This document shows positions 49,359-58,546 of a DNA stretch of 64,000 bases, one piece after another; position 1 is the first letter of the stretch, and each line of letters opens with the position of its first letter. The DNA comes from a bacterium. GTDB taxonomy: Bacteria > UBP6 > UBA1177. The position numbers and the translations under genes are program-made. Below the pieces are notes generated by a model. The model searched no databases. It was not told the origin of the DNA and was given only the letters and a program-made list of their open reading frames with translations. The stretch lies in NCBI GenBank assembly GCA_017645765.1, contig JAGCNV010000097.1, forward strand, positions 1 through 64,000. Reading direction: 5' to 3'.

Positions 49359-51866
49359 ATGAAACAATATACTGTTATTGGAATGAGCTGCGCGGCATGT
49401 CAGGCGCGAGTTGAAAAGGCTGTGGCAAAAGTCGAGGGAGTTGAATCGGTAAGCGTGAGTCTCCTCACAAATTCGATGGGGGTCGAGGGTTCGGTCTCTG
49501 ACGAAGCGGTCATCAAAGCAGTTCAAGAGGCGGGGTATGGTGCAAAACTGAAAGAAAATGATGCAAACGAAAATGTGTTGAGCGATACCGAAACGCCGAA
49601 ACTCAAAAAAAGGCTACTCTCATCCGTGATTTTTCTCGTTGTTTTAATGTACATCACGATGGGTCACCACATGCTGGGTCTGCCGCTTCCCGAGGGGCTT
49701 TCGCACAAATATCTGGCCTTGATCCAGATGATTCTTGCGGCAATCGTCATGAGCATAAACAACAAATTTTTTACAAGCGGTTTCCGCTCGGTTTTCCACG
49801 GCGCGCCGAATATGGATACACTGGTCGCACTCGGATCAAGTGTCTCTTTCGGCTGGAGTTTTTATGTCCTCTGCCTGATTTTCGCCGACCCTCCTGAGTG
49901 CAAGGAACTTTACCACAATCAGCTTTACTTTGAATCAGCCGCGATGATCCCGGCATTGATAACGGTCGGAAAGATGCTTGAAGCGATCTCAAAAGGAAAA
50001 ACTACAAACGCTCTCAAAGGGCTCATCGAACTTGCGCCGGCAAAGGCGATTCTGCTTAAAAACGGCGTCGAGACCGAGGTAAAAGCTGAAGAAGTCAAGG
50101 TCGGAGACATTTTCATCGTGCGCCCCGGAGAAAAAATTCCGGTTGACGGAATCGTCATTTCGGGAACAAGCGCGGTCGATGAATCGGCTCTGACAGGCGA
50201 ATCGGTTCCAGTTGACAAAAACATTGGCTCAAACGTGAGCGCGGCAACTATAAACAAGACAGGACATCTCACCTGCAAAGCGTCAAAAGTGGGCTCCGAC
50301 ACCGCTCTGGCTCAGATTATCAAACTTGTTTCCGAGGCCGCGGCGACAAAAGCTCCGATCGCAAGGATAGCGGACAAAGTTTCCGCATACTTCGTTCCGG
50401 CTGTAATTTTTATCGCCCTTATTGTCTGCTTCGGCTGGCTTATCGCAGGAGAAACTCTTGCTTTCGCGCTGGCGAGAGCGATTTCTGTCCTTGTCATCTC
50501 ATGCCCCTGCGCTCTTGGCTTAGCTACACCTGTTGCGATAATGGTTGGAAGCGGAGTAGGCGCAAAAAACGGAATACTTTTCAAAAGCGGCTCATCCCTT
50601 GAATCGGCCGGAAAAACCGAGATCATAGCTCTCGACAAAACAGGAACCATAACCTCGGGAAAGCCTGAAGTTACCGACATTCTGCCCGCTTCGGGAATCA
50701 CTGAAAACGAACTTCTTGAAAAAGCGTTCTCGCTTGAAATAAAAAGCGAGCACCCTCTCTCAAAAGCTGTCGTCAAAAAGGCTGAAACACTTGGTTTGAA
50801 GGCGCTTGAAACAGCCAATTTCCGCATTCTGCCCGGAAACGGAGTCGAAGCAAAAATCGGAGAGAAAATCCTTCGCGGCGGAAACGAAAAATATATTTCA
50901 GAGTTCGCAAATCTTCCCGAAAACCTCGCGAAAGCCGCATCAACACTAGCCGAAGCAGGCAAAACTCCGCTTTATTTCTGCGAAAACGAAAAAATTCTGG
51001 GGATCATCGCAGTCGCAGATAAGATAAAACCAGATTCGGCGAAAGCGATAGAAGAAATGCACAAAATGGGACTTTCAGTAATAATGCTGACGGGCGACAA
51101 CGCAAAAACGGCAAAGGCAATAGGCGCGGAAGCTGGAGTTGACGAGGTCATCGCCGGAATTCTGCCCGAAGAAAAAGCAAAAGCGGTCGTCATGCTGCAA
51201 AAATACGGAAAAACAGCTTTCGTTGGTGACGGGATCAACGATTCCCCTGCATTGGCAAAGGCCGATACAGGCATTGCGATAGGTGCCGGAACAGATATTG
51301 CGATAGAGAGCGCCGAGATCGTTCTCATGAACAGTTCGCTGCTTGATGCTGCCGCCGCGGTAAGACTCAGCCGCAAAACTTTGAAAAATATACGCGAAAA
51401 CCTTTTCTGGGCGTTTTTCTACAACATCGTCTGTATTCCGCTTGCAGCAGGGCTTTCCGCATGGAAAATGAACCCGATGATAGGAGCTGCGGCAATGAGC
51501 CTTTCAAGTTTCACAGTCTGCATGAATGCTTTGAGAATAAATCTGTTCAGAATCCATGACTCAAAACACGACAAAACCCTTATCCGAAAGGGGTTTGACG
51601 CAAATGAGCTGAAAAAGGAAATATTAGAAAACTTTGGTAAAAAAAGGAGTGAAAAAATGAAAAAAACAGTAAAAATCGAAGGAATGATGTGCCCGCACTG
51701 CGAAGCAGGAGTCAAAAAACTGCTTGAAGAAATGCCTTTCGTAGAATCAGCCGATGTCAGCCACAAAACCGGCGAAGCAATCGTCACACTTTCTGGCGAA
51801 ATGGATGAAGCAACCGTCCGTAAAACCATCGAAGACAACGGATACAAGGTCGTATCGGTAGGCTAA
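49359..51866 (+). CDS. copA: Copper-exporting P1B-type ATPase CopA with a C-terminal copper chaperone domain
   Basis: Exports Cu(I). The start at 49359 follows ACGGAG and gives the N-terminal HMA domain ([18 protein letters not shown]). Upstream in-frame ATG is inside hsdM and rejected. Key motifs: TGE-type [24 protein letters not shown] (metal-binding CPC), [12 protein letters not shown] (phosphorylation Asp), [18 protein letters not shown]. Unlike most CopA it continues at residue 767 into a complete second HMA domain, [19 protein letters not shown] to VVSVG. That domain has its own AAGGAG and ATG (51644-51659), so a free chaperone may also be made. The ATPase length is otherwise usual. Confidence 0.95.
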   Translation: MKQYTVIGMSCAACQARVEKAVAKVEGVESVSVSLLTNSMGVEGSVSDEAVIKAVQEAGYGAKLKENDANENVLSDTETPKLKKRLLSSVIFLVVLMYITMGHHMLGLPLPEGLSHKYLALIQMILAAIVMSINNKFFTSGFRSVFHGAPNMDTLVALGSSVSFGWSFYVLCLIFADPPECKELYHNQLYFESAAMIPALITVGKMLEAISKGKTTNALKGLIELAPAKAILLKNGVETEVKAEEVKVGDIFIVRPGEKIPVDGIVISGTSAVDESALTGESVPVDKNIGSNVSAATINKTGHLTCKASKVGSDTALAQIIKLVSEAAATKAPIARIADKVSAYFVPAVIFIALIVCFGWLIAGETLAFALARAISVLVISCPCALGLATPVAIMVGSGVGAKNGILFKSGSSLESAGKTEIIALDKTGTITSGKPEVTDILPASGITENELLEKAFSLEIKSEHPLSKAVVKKAETLGLKALETANFRILPGNGVEAKIGEKILRGGNEKYISEFANLPENLAKAASTLAEAGKTPLYFCENEKILGIIAVADKIKPDSAKAIEEMHKMGLSVIMLTGDNAKTAKAIGAEAGVDEVIAGILPEEKAKAVVMLQKYGKTAFVGDGINDSPALAKADTGIAIGAGTDIAIESAEIVLMNSSLLDAAAAVRLSRKTLKNIRENLFWAFFYNIVCIPLAAGLSAWKMNPMIGAAAMSLSSFTVCMNALRINLFRIHDSKHDKTLIRKGFDANELKKEILENFGKKRSEKMKKTVKIEGMMCPHCEAGVKKLLEEMPFVESADVSHKTGEAIVTLSGEMDEATVRKTIEDNGYKVVSVG
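51644..51659 (+). promoter_or_regulatory. Internal Shine-Dalgarno and ATG before the CopZ-like domain
   Basis: AAGGAG (51644-51649) is seven bases before the in-frame ATG at 51657, which opens the HMA domain of about 69 residues. It looks like a copZ start kept after the upstream stop was lost. Confidence 0.65.
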
Positions 51867-51913
51867 CTTCTCAAAAATTTAGAGAAAATATTCTGTTTAT
51901 CCGCTTTTTGTGC

Positions 51914-51919
51914 TATAAA
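51914..51919 (+). promoter_or_regulatory. Candidate -10 element for the RNase J gene
   Basis: TTTTGTGCTATAAACGG carries TATAAA in the GCTATAA context used elsewhere, 30 bp before the start at 51949. Confidence 0.4.
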
Positions 51920-51948
51920 CGGGCAGTTTTTTTATTTCGGAGAAAAAA

Positions 51949-53586
51949 ATGTTCGAACAAATCGAAATTTTACCGCTCGGCGGACTGAAAGAGATCGGAA
52001 AAAACTGTATGCTTATTAAGGCGGGAAACGACGCGGTAATGATCGACTGCGGCATGGGTTTTCCGGGGAATGACGACTTTATGGAGGATGATTTTTTCAT
52101 TCCGGACTTCGACATAATCGAAGAACTGGGAATAAATCTTCTTGGCTGCGTGATAACCCACGGCCACGAAGACCATATCGGCGGCGTGCCGTATCTCCTG
52201 CAGGAATTTGATGTTCCGGTCTACATGACGAACTTTCCGGCGCTTGTTCTGGCGGAAAGAATAGAGCGTTTCGCGGTTTACAAAAAAAATATCCGCACTT
52301 TGAATTACAAACATCCTGAAACTATAAAACTCGGTGATTTCACGATCGACATGATCGATGTTCCCCACTCTATTCCAGAGGCAAAGGCGCTTGTCATCAA
52401 AATCGGCGACTACACGATCCTGCACACCGGCGATTTTAAATACGAACCTGGCAAAGGCTCTCCTTTTACCGGAAAAATCCCTGAAAATATTGACATTCTC
52501 CTTTCAGACAGCACGAATATCGAGCGTCAGGGGCGCTCCGAAAGCGAAGAATCGATTCTCGGAAACATTGCCGACATCATTGAAAACGCCACGGGACGTG
52601 TAATTGCGACAGGTTTTTCGTCAAATACGACGCGAATAGGCAACATCATCAACATTTCTCTGCTCAAAGGGAGAACAGTCGGTCTTTTGGGGCGCAGCGT
52701 AAACACATATATGCAGATCGCTTCGGAGCTCGGCCACATCAAGCTTCCGGCATCGGTTCTCACCGACCAGACGAAGATAAACCGCGTTCCAGAAAACAAG
52801 ATAACCCTTATCGTAACAGGCTCTCAGGCAGAACCGCGCAGCGTTATGAAGAGAATGAGCCTCGACATGATGAAGTCAGTTTCAATCCGCTACGGCGACA
52901 CGATTTTCTTCAGCTCGAAAAATATCCCAGGAAATGAGCTTTCAATCGGCAGAATGATCGACAAGCTCATTGAAAAAGGAGCTGACGTCTACTACGAGAA
53001 CACAGACAAAATCCATGTTTCAGGCCACGCTTTCCAGGACGACATCGTTCAGGCTTTCAAAGACGTTCATCCGCGTTACGTCGTTCCGGTACACGGTCAC
53101 AGAAGGTTTCTCGATCTCAGCGCGAGACTTGCCGAAAAGAACGGTTTCAGCTCGGTCGTAATCAGCGACGGAGACATGCTCTGCTTCAAAAAAGGACGCC
53201 GCCCCTTCATTTCGCACACTTTTGAACTTTCGACAAAAGTTGTTTCGAACGGAGAATCGGACCTTATCGATTTCGAGAACATAAAAGAGCGCAAACGTAT
53301 TGCCAAAGCGGGTTTCATGACAGTTATGATGACTGTCGACTTCTTCTCGAACGAGCTTCTGGCTGCTCCGAGAATAATTTCCGCAGGTATCGCGAACGCG
53401 GCGAAAATGAAGCAGATAGAGCGCGAAATAAAAGATATGATCGAAGACTACTTTCATGACGAACTCGCGGACGAACCTATTTGGAAGGATGTCGAAGAGG
53501 ATATCCGCATAATGGTGCGCCACTATCTGACGGAACTTACCGACAAAAAACCGGTAGTTCACGCTATCATCGTAAATCTGGATTAG
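51949..53586 (+). CDS. rnj: Ribonuclease J
   Basis: 5'-3' exo- and endonuclease in RNA decay. The 545-residue protein has PLGGLKEIGKNCMLI at its N terminus, ITHGHEDHIGGVPYLL near residue 69 (zinc motif), LHTGDFKYEPG, LLSDSTNIERQGRSESE and ATGFSSNTTRIGNII, IVTGSQAEPRSVMKRM, plus HVSGHAFQDDIVQAF and VPVHGHRRFLDLSA (HxxxH-type late motifs). The length agrees with the family. GGAG precedes the ATG. It lies 82 bp after copA and 9 bp before nfeD, which may be co-transcribed. Confidence 0.95.
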   Translation: MFEQIEILPLGGLKEIGKNCMLIKAGNDAVMIDCGMGFPGNDDFMEDDFFIPDFDIIEELGINLLGCVITHGHEDHIGGVPYLLQEFDVPVYMTNFPALVLAERIERFAVYKKNIRTLNYKHPETIKLGDFTIDMIDVPHSIPEAKALVIKIGDYTILHTGDFKYEPGKGSPFTGKIPENIDILLSDSTNIERQGRSESEESILGNIADIIENATGRVIATGFSSNTTRIGNIINISLLKGRTVGLLGRSVNTYMQIASELGHIKLPASVLTDQTKINRVPENKITLIVTGSQAEPRSVMKRMSLDMMKSVSIRYGDTIFFSSKNIPGNELSIGRMIDKLIEKGADVYYENTDKIHVSGHAFQDDIVQAFKDVHPRYVVPVHGHRRFLDLSARLAEKNGFSSVVISDGDMLCFKKGRRPFISHTFELSTKVVSNGESDLIDFENIKERKRIAKAGFMTVMMTVDFFSNELLAAPRIISAGIANAAKMKQIEREIKDMIEDYFHDELADEPIWKDVEEDIRIMVRHYLTELTDKKPVVHAIIVNLD

Positions 53587-53595
53587 GAGGATAAA

Positions 53596-54048
53596 ATGGA
53601 GCAATTTGTTCTTACACCGTGGCTGATCTGGGTAATTGTCGCAGTCGCGGCTTTTATTCTTGAAATTTTTATTCCCGGCTTCTGGGTGGCAATTTTGGGT
53701 ATCGGCGCCCTTGCCGCGGTTCCGCTTGCAGCTTTAGGCGCAGATACAACCTGGCAGATTCTCGTTTTTGCTGTTGTTTCAGTCATCGCAGGAATATTTT
53801 TCAGACCGCTCGCACTCAAATACTTCTTCAAATCGTCCGAAAAACGCGAAGCAAACACAAACGCGATGATCGGAAAGAAGGCGAAAGTCACGGTAAAAAT
53901 CACCGCTGACACTCCCGGCAAAGTCAAAATCGGAAGCGAAGTCTGGACAGCTCTTCCCGAAAAGGAGGAAGCAAGTTTCGAAATCGGCGAAACAGTTGAA
54001 ATCACCGCCGTTGACGGCGCAAAAGTTATAGTAAAATCTCACAATTAG
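53596..54048 (+). CDS. NfeD-like membrane protein
   Basis: The 150-residue protein has three membrane segments (LIWVIVAVAAFILEIFIPGFWVAILG, LGADTTWQILVFAVVSVIAGIFF) and a C-terminal soluble OB-fold-like domain (IGKKAKVTVKITADTPGKVKIGSEVWTALPE). This is the short NfeD type that pairs with stomatin/SPFH proteins, as here. It starts 10 bp after RNase J and ends 9 bp before the SPFH gene. AGGAGG precedes its ATG. It is likely to form a membrane complex with the next protein. Confidence 0.87.
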   Translation: MEQFVLTPWLIWVIVAVAAFILEIFIPGFWVAILGIGALAAVPLAALGADTTWQILVFAVVSVIAGIFFRPLALKYFFKSSEKREANTNAMIGKKAKVTVKITADTPGKVKIGSEVWTALPEKEEASFEIGETVEITAVDGAKVIVKSHN

Positions 54049-54057
54049 GAGGAAAAC

Positions 54058-55038
54058 ATGGTTTGGGTAATCGCTGTAATCTGCGTATTTGCGGTAATCA
54101 TCATTGCAAAAGGGGCAAAAATCGTTCCGCAGGCAAAAGTCATCATCGTTGAAAGACTCGGAAAGTATCACTGCACGCTTCAGAGCGGCTTTAACATCAT
54201 CGTTCCTATTATCGACAAGCCGCGCAAAATGGAAACAAGAGTCATGAAACAGCTCTACGACGGCAGAAAAATCATGGTAACAACTGAGCAGACCTTCATC
54301 GATCTGCGTGAAACCGTCCATGACTTCCCGAAGCAGAACGTTATTACGAAAGATAACGTCGTAATCGAAATCGATGCCATTCTTTACTACCAGATCACCG
54401 ATCCGTTCAAGGCAATGTACGAGATTTCGAACCTTCCCGACGCGATCGAAAAACTCGCGAAAACGACGCTCAGAAACATCATCGGAAACATGGATCTTGA
54501 CCACACTCTCTCAAGCAGGGACGATATAAACTCGAAAATGACCGAGATTCTTGATGAAGCGACCGACAAATGGGGCGTAAAAGTCAACCGCGTCGAAATT
54601 CAGGACATCAACCCGCCGCAGGACATCAAAAATGCGATGGAAAAACAGATGCGTGCAGAGCGCGACAAACGTGCTGCCATCCTTACGGCTGAAGCTGACA
54701 AACAGTCAAAGATCCTTGAATCTGAAGGTGAAAAGCAGAAAAACATCAACTATGCTGCCGGCATGAAGGAATCTAATATCCTCGAAGCAGAAGGTCAGGC
54801 TCAGGCTAAAATCAAAGTTGCAACGGCCGAAGCAGAGTCGATCCGTCTTATCGCAGACGCGATCAAAGACACTAAAATGGATCCGGCACAGTACCTCATC
54901 GCACTCAAATACATTGAAACTCTGGCTTCAATCACATCCGGTAAGGACAACAAAGTCGTCTATATGCCTTACGAGGCAAGCGGAATACTCGGTTCAGTAG
55001 GCTCGATCCAGGAAATGTTCAAAAATCTGCCGAAATAG
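54058..55038 (+). CDS. SPFH/stomatin-like membrane-bound protein, QmcA-type
   Basis: The 326-residue protein has one N-terminal membrane anchor (WVIAVICVFAVIIIAKG), then the SPFH domain (KVIIVERLGKYHCTLQSGFNIIVPIIDKPRKME) and a coiled-coil region (QMRAERDKRAAILTAEADKQSKILESEGEKQ). The C-terminal IALKYIETLASITSGKDNKVVYMPYEAS is typical of QmcA/YbbK. It forms oligomers in the membrane and is linked to protease or lipid-domain functions in relatives. GGAGG precedes its ATG. It makes a pair with NfeD. Confidence 0.93.
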   Translation: MVWVIAVICVFAVIIIAKGAKIVPQAKVIIVERLGKYHCTLQSGFNIIVPIIDKPRKMETRVMKQLYDGRKIMVTTEQTFIDLRETVHDFPKQNVITKDNVVIEIDAILYYQITDPFKAMYEISNLPDAIEKLAKTTLRNIIGNMDLDHTLSSRDDINSKMTEILDEATDKWGVKVNRVEIQDINPPQDIKNAMEKQMRAERDKRAAILTAEADKQSKILESEGEKQKNINYAAGMKESNILEAEGQAQAKIKVATAEAESIRLIADAIKDTKMDPAQYLIALKYIETLASITSGKDNKVVYMPYEASGILGSVGSIQEMFKNLPK

Positions 55039-55111
55039 CGGCAAAAAACTCAAGAAATCAAGCTGTAAAATCAATTTTTCAACAAAAACTACCGGGATTT
55101 TATTTAAGAAG

Positions 55112-55198
55112 TGGTGCCGAGAACAGGACTTGAACCTGCACGGAGTTGCCCCCACTAGAACCTGAATCTAGCGTGTCTGCCAATTCCACCATCCCGGC
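55112..55198 (-). tRNA. tRNA-Leu (anticodon CAG)
   Basis: On the minus strand GCCGGGATGG opens the acceptor arm, and it pairs with TTCTCGGC before the A discriminator and an encoded CCA (55114-55112). The anticodon loop is TTCAGGT with stem CTAGA/TCTAG; the anticodon is CAG. The long variable arm (GTGGGGGCAACTCC) and T loop (GGTTCAAGTCC) fit class II tRNA-Leu. Confidence 0.95.
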
Positions 55199-55213
55199 AC
55201 GAAAAGCGCGGTA

Positions 55214-55240
55214 ATTATACTCAAAATGTGTTATAGTCAA
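55214..55240 (-). promoter_or_regulatory. Promoter of tRNA-Leu
   Basis: The minus strand has TTGACT (55240-55235) and TATAAT (55219-55214), 15 bp apart. The -10 hexamer ends 15 bp before the tRNA 5' end. The short spacing is somewhat non-standard. Confidence 0.5.
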
Positions 55241-55264
55241 GAATTTTCGGTATTATTGCGATTC

Positions 55265-57073
55265 TTAGTCGCCTGCAAGGTGCTTGAGCTGCTCTTTGAG
55301 AGCGTTGAATTTTTCGGCTTCTTTCTTCATTTTGTTGATCTCGGTTTCAAGCTCTGCGATTTTTGAGGAAAGTTCTGATTTTTCTTTTTCTGCAGCCTCG
55401 ATTTTTCCGGCAGCTTCTTCAGCACTCTTTTTGAGAGTTTCTATTTCACTGTGAGCCGTTTCAAGAGCCTCTTTCGTCTCCATCAGTTTATCGATCTGAG
55501 CATTGAGATCCTTGATTCTGTCGAGTTTTTCGGCATTTTTGCTTTTCAAAGACTCGTTTTCTTTGACGAGTTCGTCATTCTGGTCGGTGATTTCAGCCGC
55601 CCTTGCAACAGCCTCTTTGAGTTCTTCGATTTCGTTCTTCTGAATCAGGAACGCTTTTTCAAGTTCTTCCTTGTCCTCGCGCGTTTTTTCAAACTCATCA
55701 GCTATTATCGTAAGATTCGAGATCGTTTCCTTCAATTCTGCCGCTTCAGCTTCCGATTTTTTGATAAGTTCGGCAGATTCTTCCTCGGATTTTTTGAAAG
55801 CAGCCTCTTTTTCTTCAATGATTTTTGCCTTTTCAGCCGTTTCGTCAGCCGATTTTTTCAGAGAAGTTTCAAGATTTTTCTTTTCCTCCGCCGCCGCTTC
55901 GACAGCTTTTTTGAGATCCGCTATTTCGGAATCATTCTTTTTTACTCTGGCGGTTTCAGCATCGAGCGCCTTCTTCAATTCTTCAGTTTCCTTCTTGTGT
56001 GATTCAAGCAGCTTTTCTTTTTCTGCAGCCGTTGATTTCTTAAATTCTTCAAATGATTTAGAGATTTTATCTTTTTCGACCGAAGCTTCTTTCGTATCGT
56101 TTTCAGCTTTTTTAACTCTTTCTTTCATCTCTTTGTTATAAACCGAAAGAACATCGTTCTGATCTTTGACCTCGTTGAGTTTCTTCTTAAGATCATCGAT
56201 ATCTTTCTGAGTGAACGAATTTTTGAGTGTTGCTTCAAGCTCTTTGACCGAATTTTCAAGAGTAGCGTTTTTCTTTTCAGCTTCTTCAAGTTTTGAAGTA
56301 ATTCCTGCCTTTTCTTCTTCAACTTTCTTCAGTTCGGCAGCGATTTTTTCTTTATCGGCAGAAACGGCATCAAGCTGCTTTTTGATTTCGTCACGCTCTT
56401 TTGCAGTGTTTGCTGCCGCAACGATTTTTTCTTCAAGTTCCGCTATTTTTTCTTCAAGACTTTTGATGCGGAGTCCTTTCTGCACGATAGCATCCTTAAG
56501 CTCTCCCGTTTCCTCCTCTATTTTTGATGCTTCCGACAGATTCTTCTCAAGTTCGGCGATTTTTTCAGACTGGATTCTGATTTTTTCTTCACTCTCCGAA
56601 ACCTGTTTGTTCATCGAATCGAGTTTTTCGGCATCTTCTGCGAGTTTTCCCTTAAGATCAGCAAGCTCTGCCGCGTTTTCTTCAGCTGCCAAAGCGTCAA
56701 GGAACGGATAGATCGCATTCATCGAAGCGAGGATTGTCTCATCGTCGGTCGGAATTTTGAGATAATAGTCTGCATGATAGTCAAACTCTCTGTGTCTGTC
56801 GAAAGTCGCTTCATCCGCATTACTCGAAATAAGCAGGATCGGCCTTGACGCATAAAGGCTCAGAGCTCTGATTTTTTTGCAGAGCATAAAACCTTGCATT
56901 CCCGGATTTTCCGCACGGACTATAAATGCGTTGATTTTTGTTTTGTCGAGAATTTCCTGAACTTTTTCTTCGGAATCCGCAACAAAAACGGAAAAACCGA
57001 ATTGTTCAAAAAGAGCCGAAAGATTTCCGGCATTTGCTGAATCGGATTCGTAAATAAGAAGGCTTTTGTCCAT
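55265..57073 (-). CDS. FrzS-like pseudo-receiver protein with very long coiled coil
   Basis: The 602-residue protein has a receiver-like domain at about residues 1-125 (SLLIYESDSANAGNLSALFEQFGFSVFVADSEE, then FMLCKKIRAL and HREFDYHADYYLKIPTDDETIL). In Myxococcus xanthus FrzS the matching segment is HRKLKAHADEYVAKP, so I see it as a FrzS-type pseudo-receiver. The phosphorylation Asp is missing (INAFIVRAEN where LLxD would be), so it cannot be a normal response regulator. Residues about 130-600 are an almost unbroken coiled coil rich in K, E and A. FrzS is a polar protein in twitching motility; a pilB-like ATPase lies 2.7 kb downstream. This link is inference. Confidence 0.7.
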   Translation of the reverse strand: MDKSLLIYESDSANAGNLSALFEQFGFSVFVADSEEKVQEILDKTKINAFIVRAENPGMQGFMLCKKIRALSLYASRPILLISSNADEATFDRHREFDYHADYYLKIPTDDETILASMNAIYPFLDALAAEENAAELADLKGKLAEDAEKLDSMNKQVSESEEKIRIQSEKIAELEKNLSEASKIEEETGELKDAIVQKGLRIKSLEEKIAELEEKIVAAANTAKERDEIKKQLDAVSADKEKIAAELKKVEEEKAGITSKLEEAEKKNATLENSVKELEATLKNSFTQKDIDDLKKKLNEVKDQNDVLSVYNKEMKERVKKAENDTKEASVEKDKISKSFEEFKKSTAAEKEKLLESHKKETEELKKALDAETARVKKNDSEIADLKKAVEAAAEEKKNLETSLKKSADETAEKAKIIEEKEAAFKKSEEESAELIKKSEAEAAELKETISNLTIIADEFEKTREDKEELEKAFLIQKNEIEELKEAVARAAEITDQNDELVKENESLKSKNAEKLDRIKDLNAQIDKLMETKEALETAHSEIETLKKSAEEAAGKIEAAEKEKSELSSKIAELETEINKMKKEAEKFNALKEQLKHLAGD

Positions 57074-57087
57074 GATAAATCCCCTGA

Positions 57088-57540
57088 TTATTTGTTTCTA
57101 AAAGCTGCAAGTTTTTTTTCTATCGCAAAAATCGAACCGACACCGTTTTCTTTCAAAATTTTCAAAAAAGTTGTTCCGCCAAGAGGAAGGATCTTAAGAT
57201 AACTGTGAAGAGTTAACTTCAAAAAGTTGGAGTAAATAACCAAACCTACTTTTTCCTTTTCACAAGTAAGCAGTTTTGCCGCAAAAGCCAGAAAATCCTG
57301 AACCGTTAAGGCCGAAGTCTCTTCTGAAAACAACTGAGAGAAAACTTCTTCCGGCATGGAAACGGTAAAATCGGGTTTTTCGCTGCCGGACTCACGGAAC
57401 GAAATTCCGCACTTTTCACGTGAAACAATTACCTTTTCACCGCATTCCAGCGTGACTCCGAATGATGCTCCCTTTGAAAGAGAATTTAAGATTTTCATTA
57501 CCGCGTCGTTCTTTCGGACTGCTTCTTCTACAGAAATCAT
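57088..57540 (-). CDS. Small protein, possibly SCP2-like fold
   Basis: The 150-residue protein has no signal and no membrane segment. EKPDFTVSMPEEVFSQLFSEE then TVQDFLAFAAKLL and a hydrophobic IYSNFLKLTLHSYLKILPLGG resemble the order of strands and helices in SCP2-like domains that bind lipid or serve as structural modules, but this is a weak match. It is 14 bp upstream of the FrzS-like gene on the same strand, so the two are probably one operon. The start is an ATG at 57540, just after the ACAGAAAT region. Confidence 0.45.
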   Translation of the reverse strand: MISVEEAVRKNDAVMKILNSLSKGASFGVTLECGEKVIVSREKCGISFRESGSEKPDFTVSMPEEVFSQLFSEETSALTVQDFLAFAAKLLTCEKEKVGLVIYSNFLKLTLHSYLKILPLGGTTFLKILKENGVGSIFAIEKKLAAFRNK

Positions 57541-57658
57541 ACACTGAACCTCTCAACAAAAGAGCTTGTTTTTGTATCATAACCCGCTTTTTTTTGCAAG
57601 AAATTAAGATTTCGCTCGTTTTTTTTCGCAATTTGAATATGATTAAGGCGCCGATTTT

Positions 57659-57686
57659 GTAGAGACGTCATATATGGCGTCTCTAC
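57659..57686. repeat. Palindromic dispersed repeat (copy 2)
   Basis: GTAGAGACG (57659-57667) and CGTCTCTAC (57678-57686) are perfect inverted arms around TCATATATGG. It is the second copy of the repeat at 18711; both lie just upstream of a gene and both create a false in-frame start (ATGGCGTCTCT). Confidence 0.75.
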
Positions 57687-57715
57687 GTGATTTACAGATG
57701 TTGATTGGAGATTTT

Positions 57716-58546
57716 ATGAAATTTTCAATAGTTATTCCAAGCTACAATCAGGCTGAATTTCTGGAACGGACACTTCTTTCGGTTATAAATCAGGGCGTTG
57801 ACACCGAAATCATCGTTATTGACGGCGGTTCGACCGACAATTCAGTCGAAATCATCAAAAAATACGAGGACAAGATCACCTACTGGGTTTCAGAGAAAGA
57901 CCGAGGGCAGAGCCACGCGCTGAACAAAGGTTTCGCTCATGCGACGGGTGACATTTTCGGCTGGCAGAACAGCGACGATGTCTACATGCCGGGAGCGTTC
58001 AAAAAAGTTCAGGAAGTTTTTGAAAAATTTCCGGACAAAAAAATCGTCTACGGCAACTGGTACGAAATCGACGAGAACGACAATGTAATCGACAAAACCT
58101 ATTCTGCGCCGAAACCGAGAGTTCCCCATTTTTCTTATGAAGGATTCGACTGCTACAACCAGACTATGTTCTGGAGGAAAAGCGTCCATGAAAAATTCGG
58201 TCAGCACGATGAAAGGCTTCACATGCTGATGGACGGTGACATGATTTTCCGATTCATTTTTCAGGAAGGAGTCGATTCCTTCTATAAAATCAATGATTTT
58301 CTTGCCGCTTTCAGGCGCACGTCGACCCAAAAAAGCCCTGATGACCACCTGAACGAAACAACGATACTGAATGAAAAAATGCTTGCCGAAAAATTCGGTT
58401 TTCCGCCTGAAAACAGCTTGGCAGGCAAGTATTACCGCGTTCGTCACAGATTTGCCAAACTCTGGTGGCATCTGACCCAGGGCGGCATCCGTTACACATG
58501 GCACAAGTTCTGGCGCGGTTACAGAAAAAGAGGAAAAATCTTCTGA
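57716..58546 (+). CDS. GT2 glycosyltransferase
   Basis: The start at 57716 follows TTGGAG; an in-frame ATG at 57674 is part of the palindromic repeat and is rejected. The 276-residue protein has FSIVIPSYNQAEFLERTLLSVI, VIDGGSTDNSVE and a DXD-like FGWQNSDDVYMPG (N-S-D-D, as in this subfamily). QTMFWRKSVHEKFG and LMDGDMIFRFI follow. The C terminus is basic (WRGYRKRGKIF), fit for membrane contact. It is followed by an overlapping GT4 gene (TGATG). These two may be a side locus of the polysaccharide system. Confidence 0.87.
   Translation: MKFSIVIPSYNQAEFLERTLLSVINQGVDTEIIVIDGGSTDNSVEIIKKYEDKITYWVSEKDRGQSHALNKGFAHATGDIFGWQNSDDVYMPGAFKKVQEVFEKFPDKKIVYGNWYEIDENDNVIDKTYSAPKPRVPHFSYEGFDCYNQTMFWRKSVHEKFGQHDERLHMLMDGDMIFRFIFQEGVDSFYKINDFLAAFRRTSTQKSPDDHLNETTILNEKMLAEKFGFPPENSLAGKYYRVRHRFAKLWWHLTQGGIRYTWHKFWRGYRKRGKIF

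Noticed and set aside
55451-56711. Plus-strand ORFs opposite the coiled-coil gene, rich in F and S
   Set aside because: They are the antisense reading of a K/E/A-rich coiled coil.
57674-57715. In-frame ATG upstream of the GT2 gene at 57716
   Set aside because: It is the same false start made by the second palindromic repeat; GT2 proteins begin at 57716.
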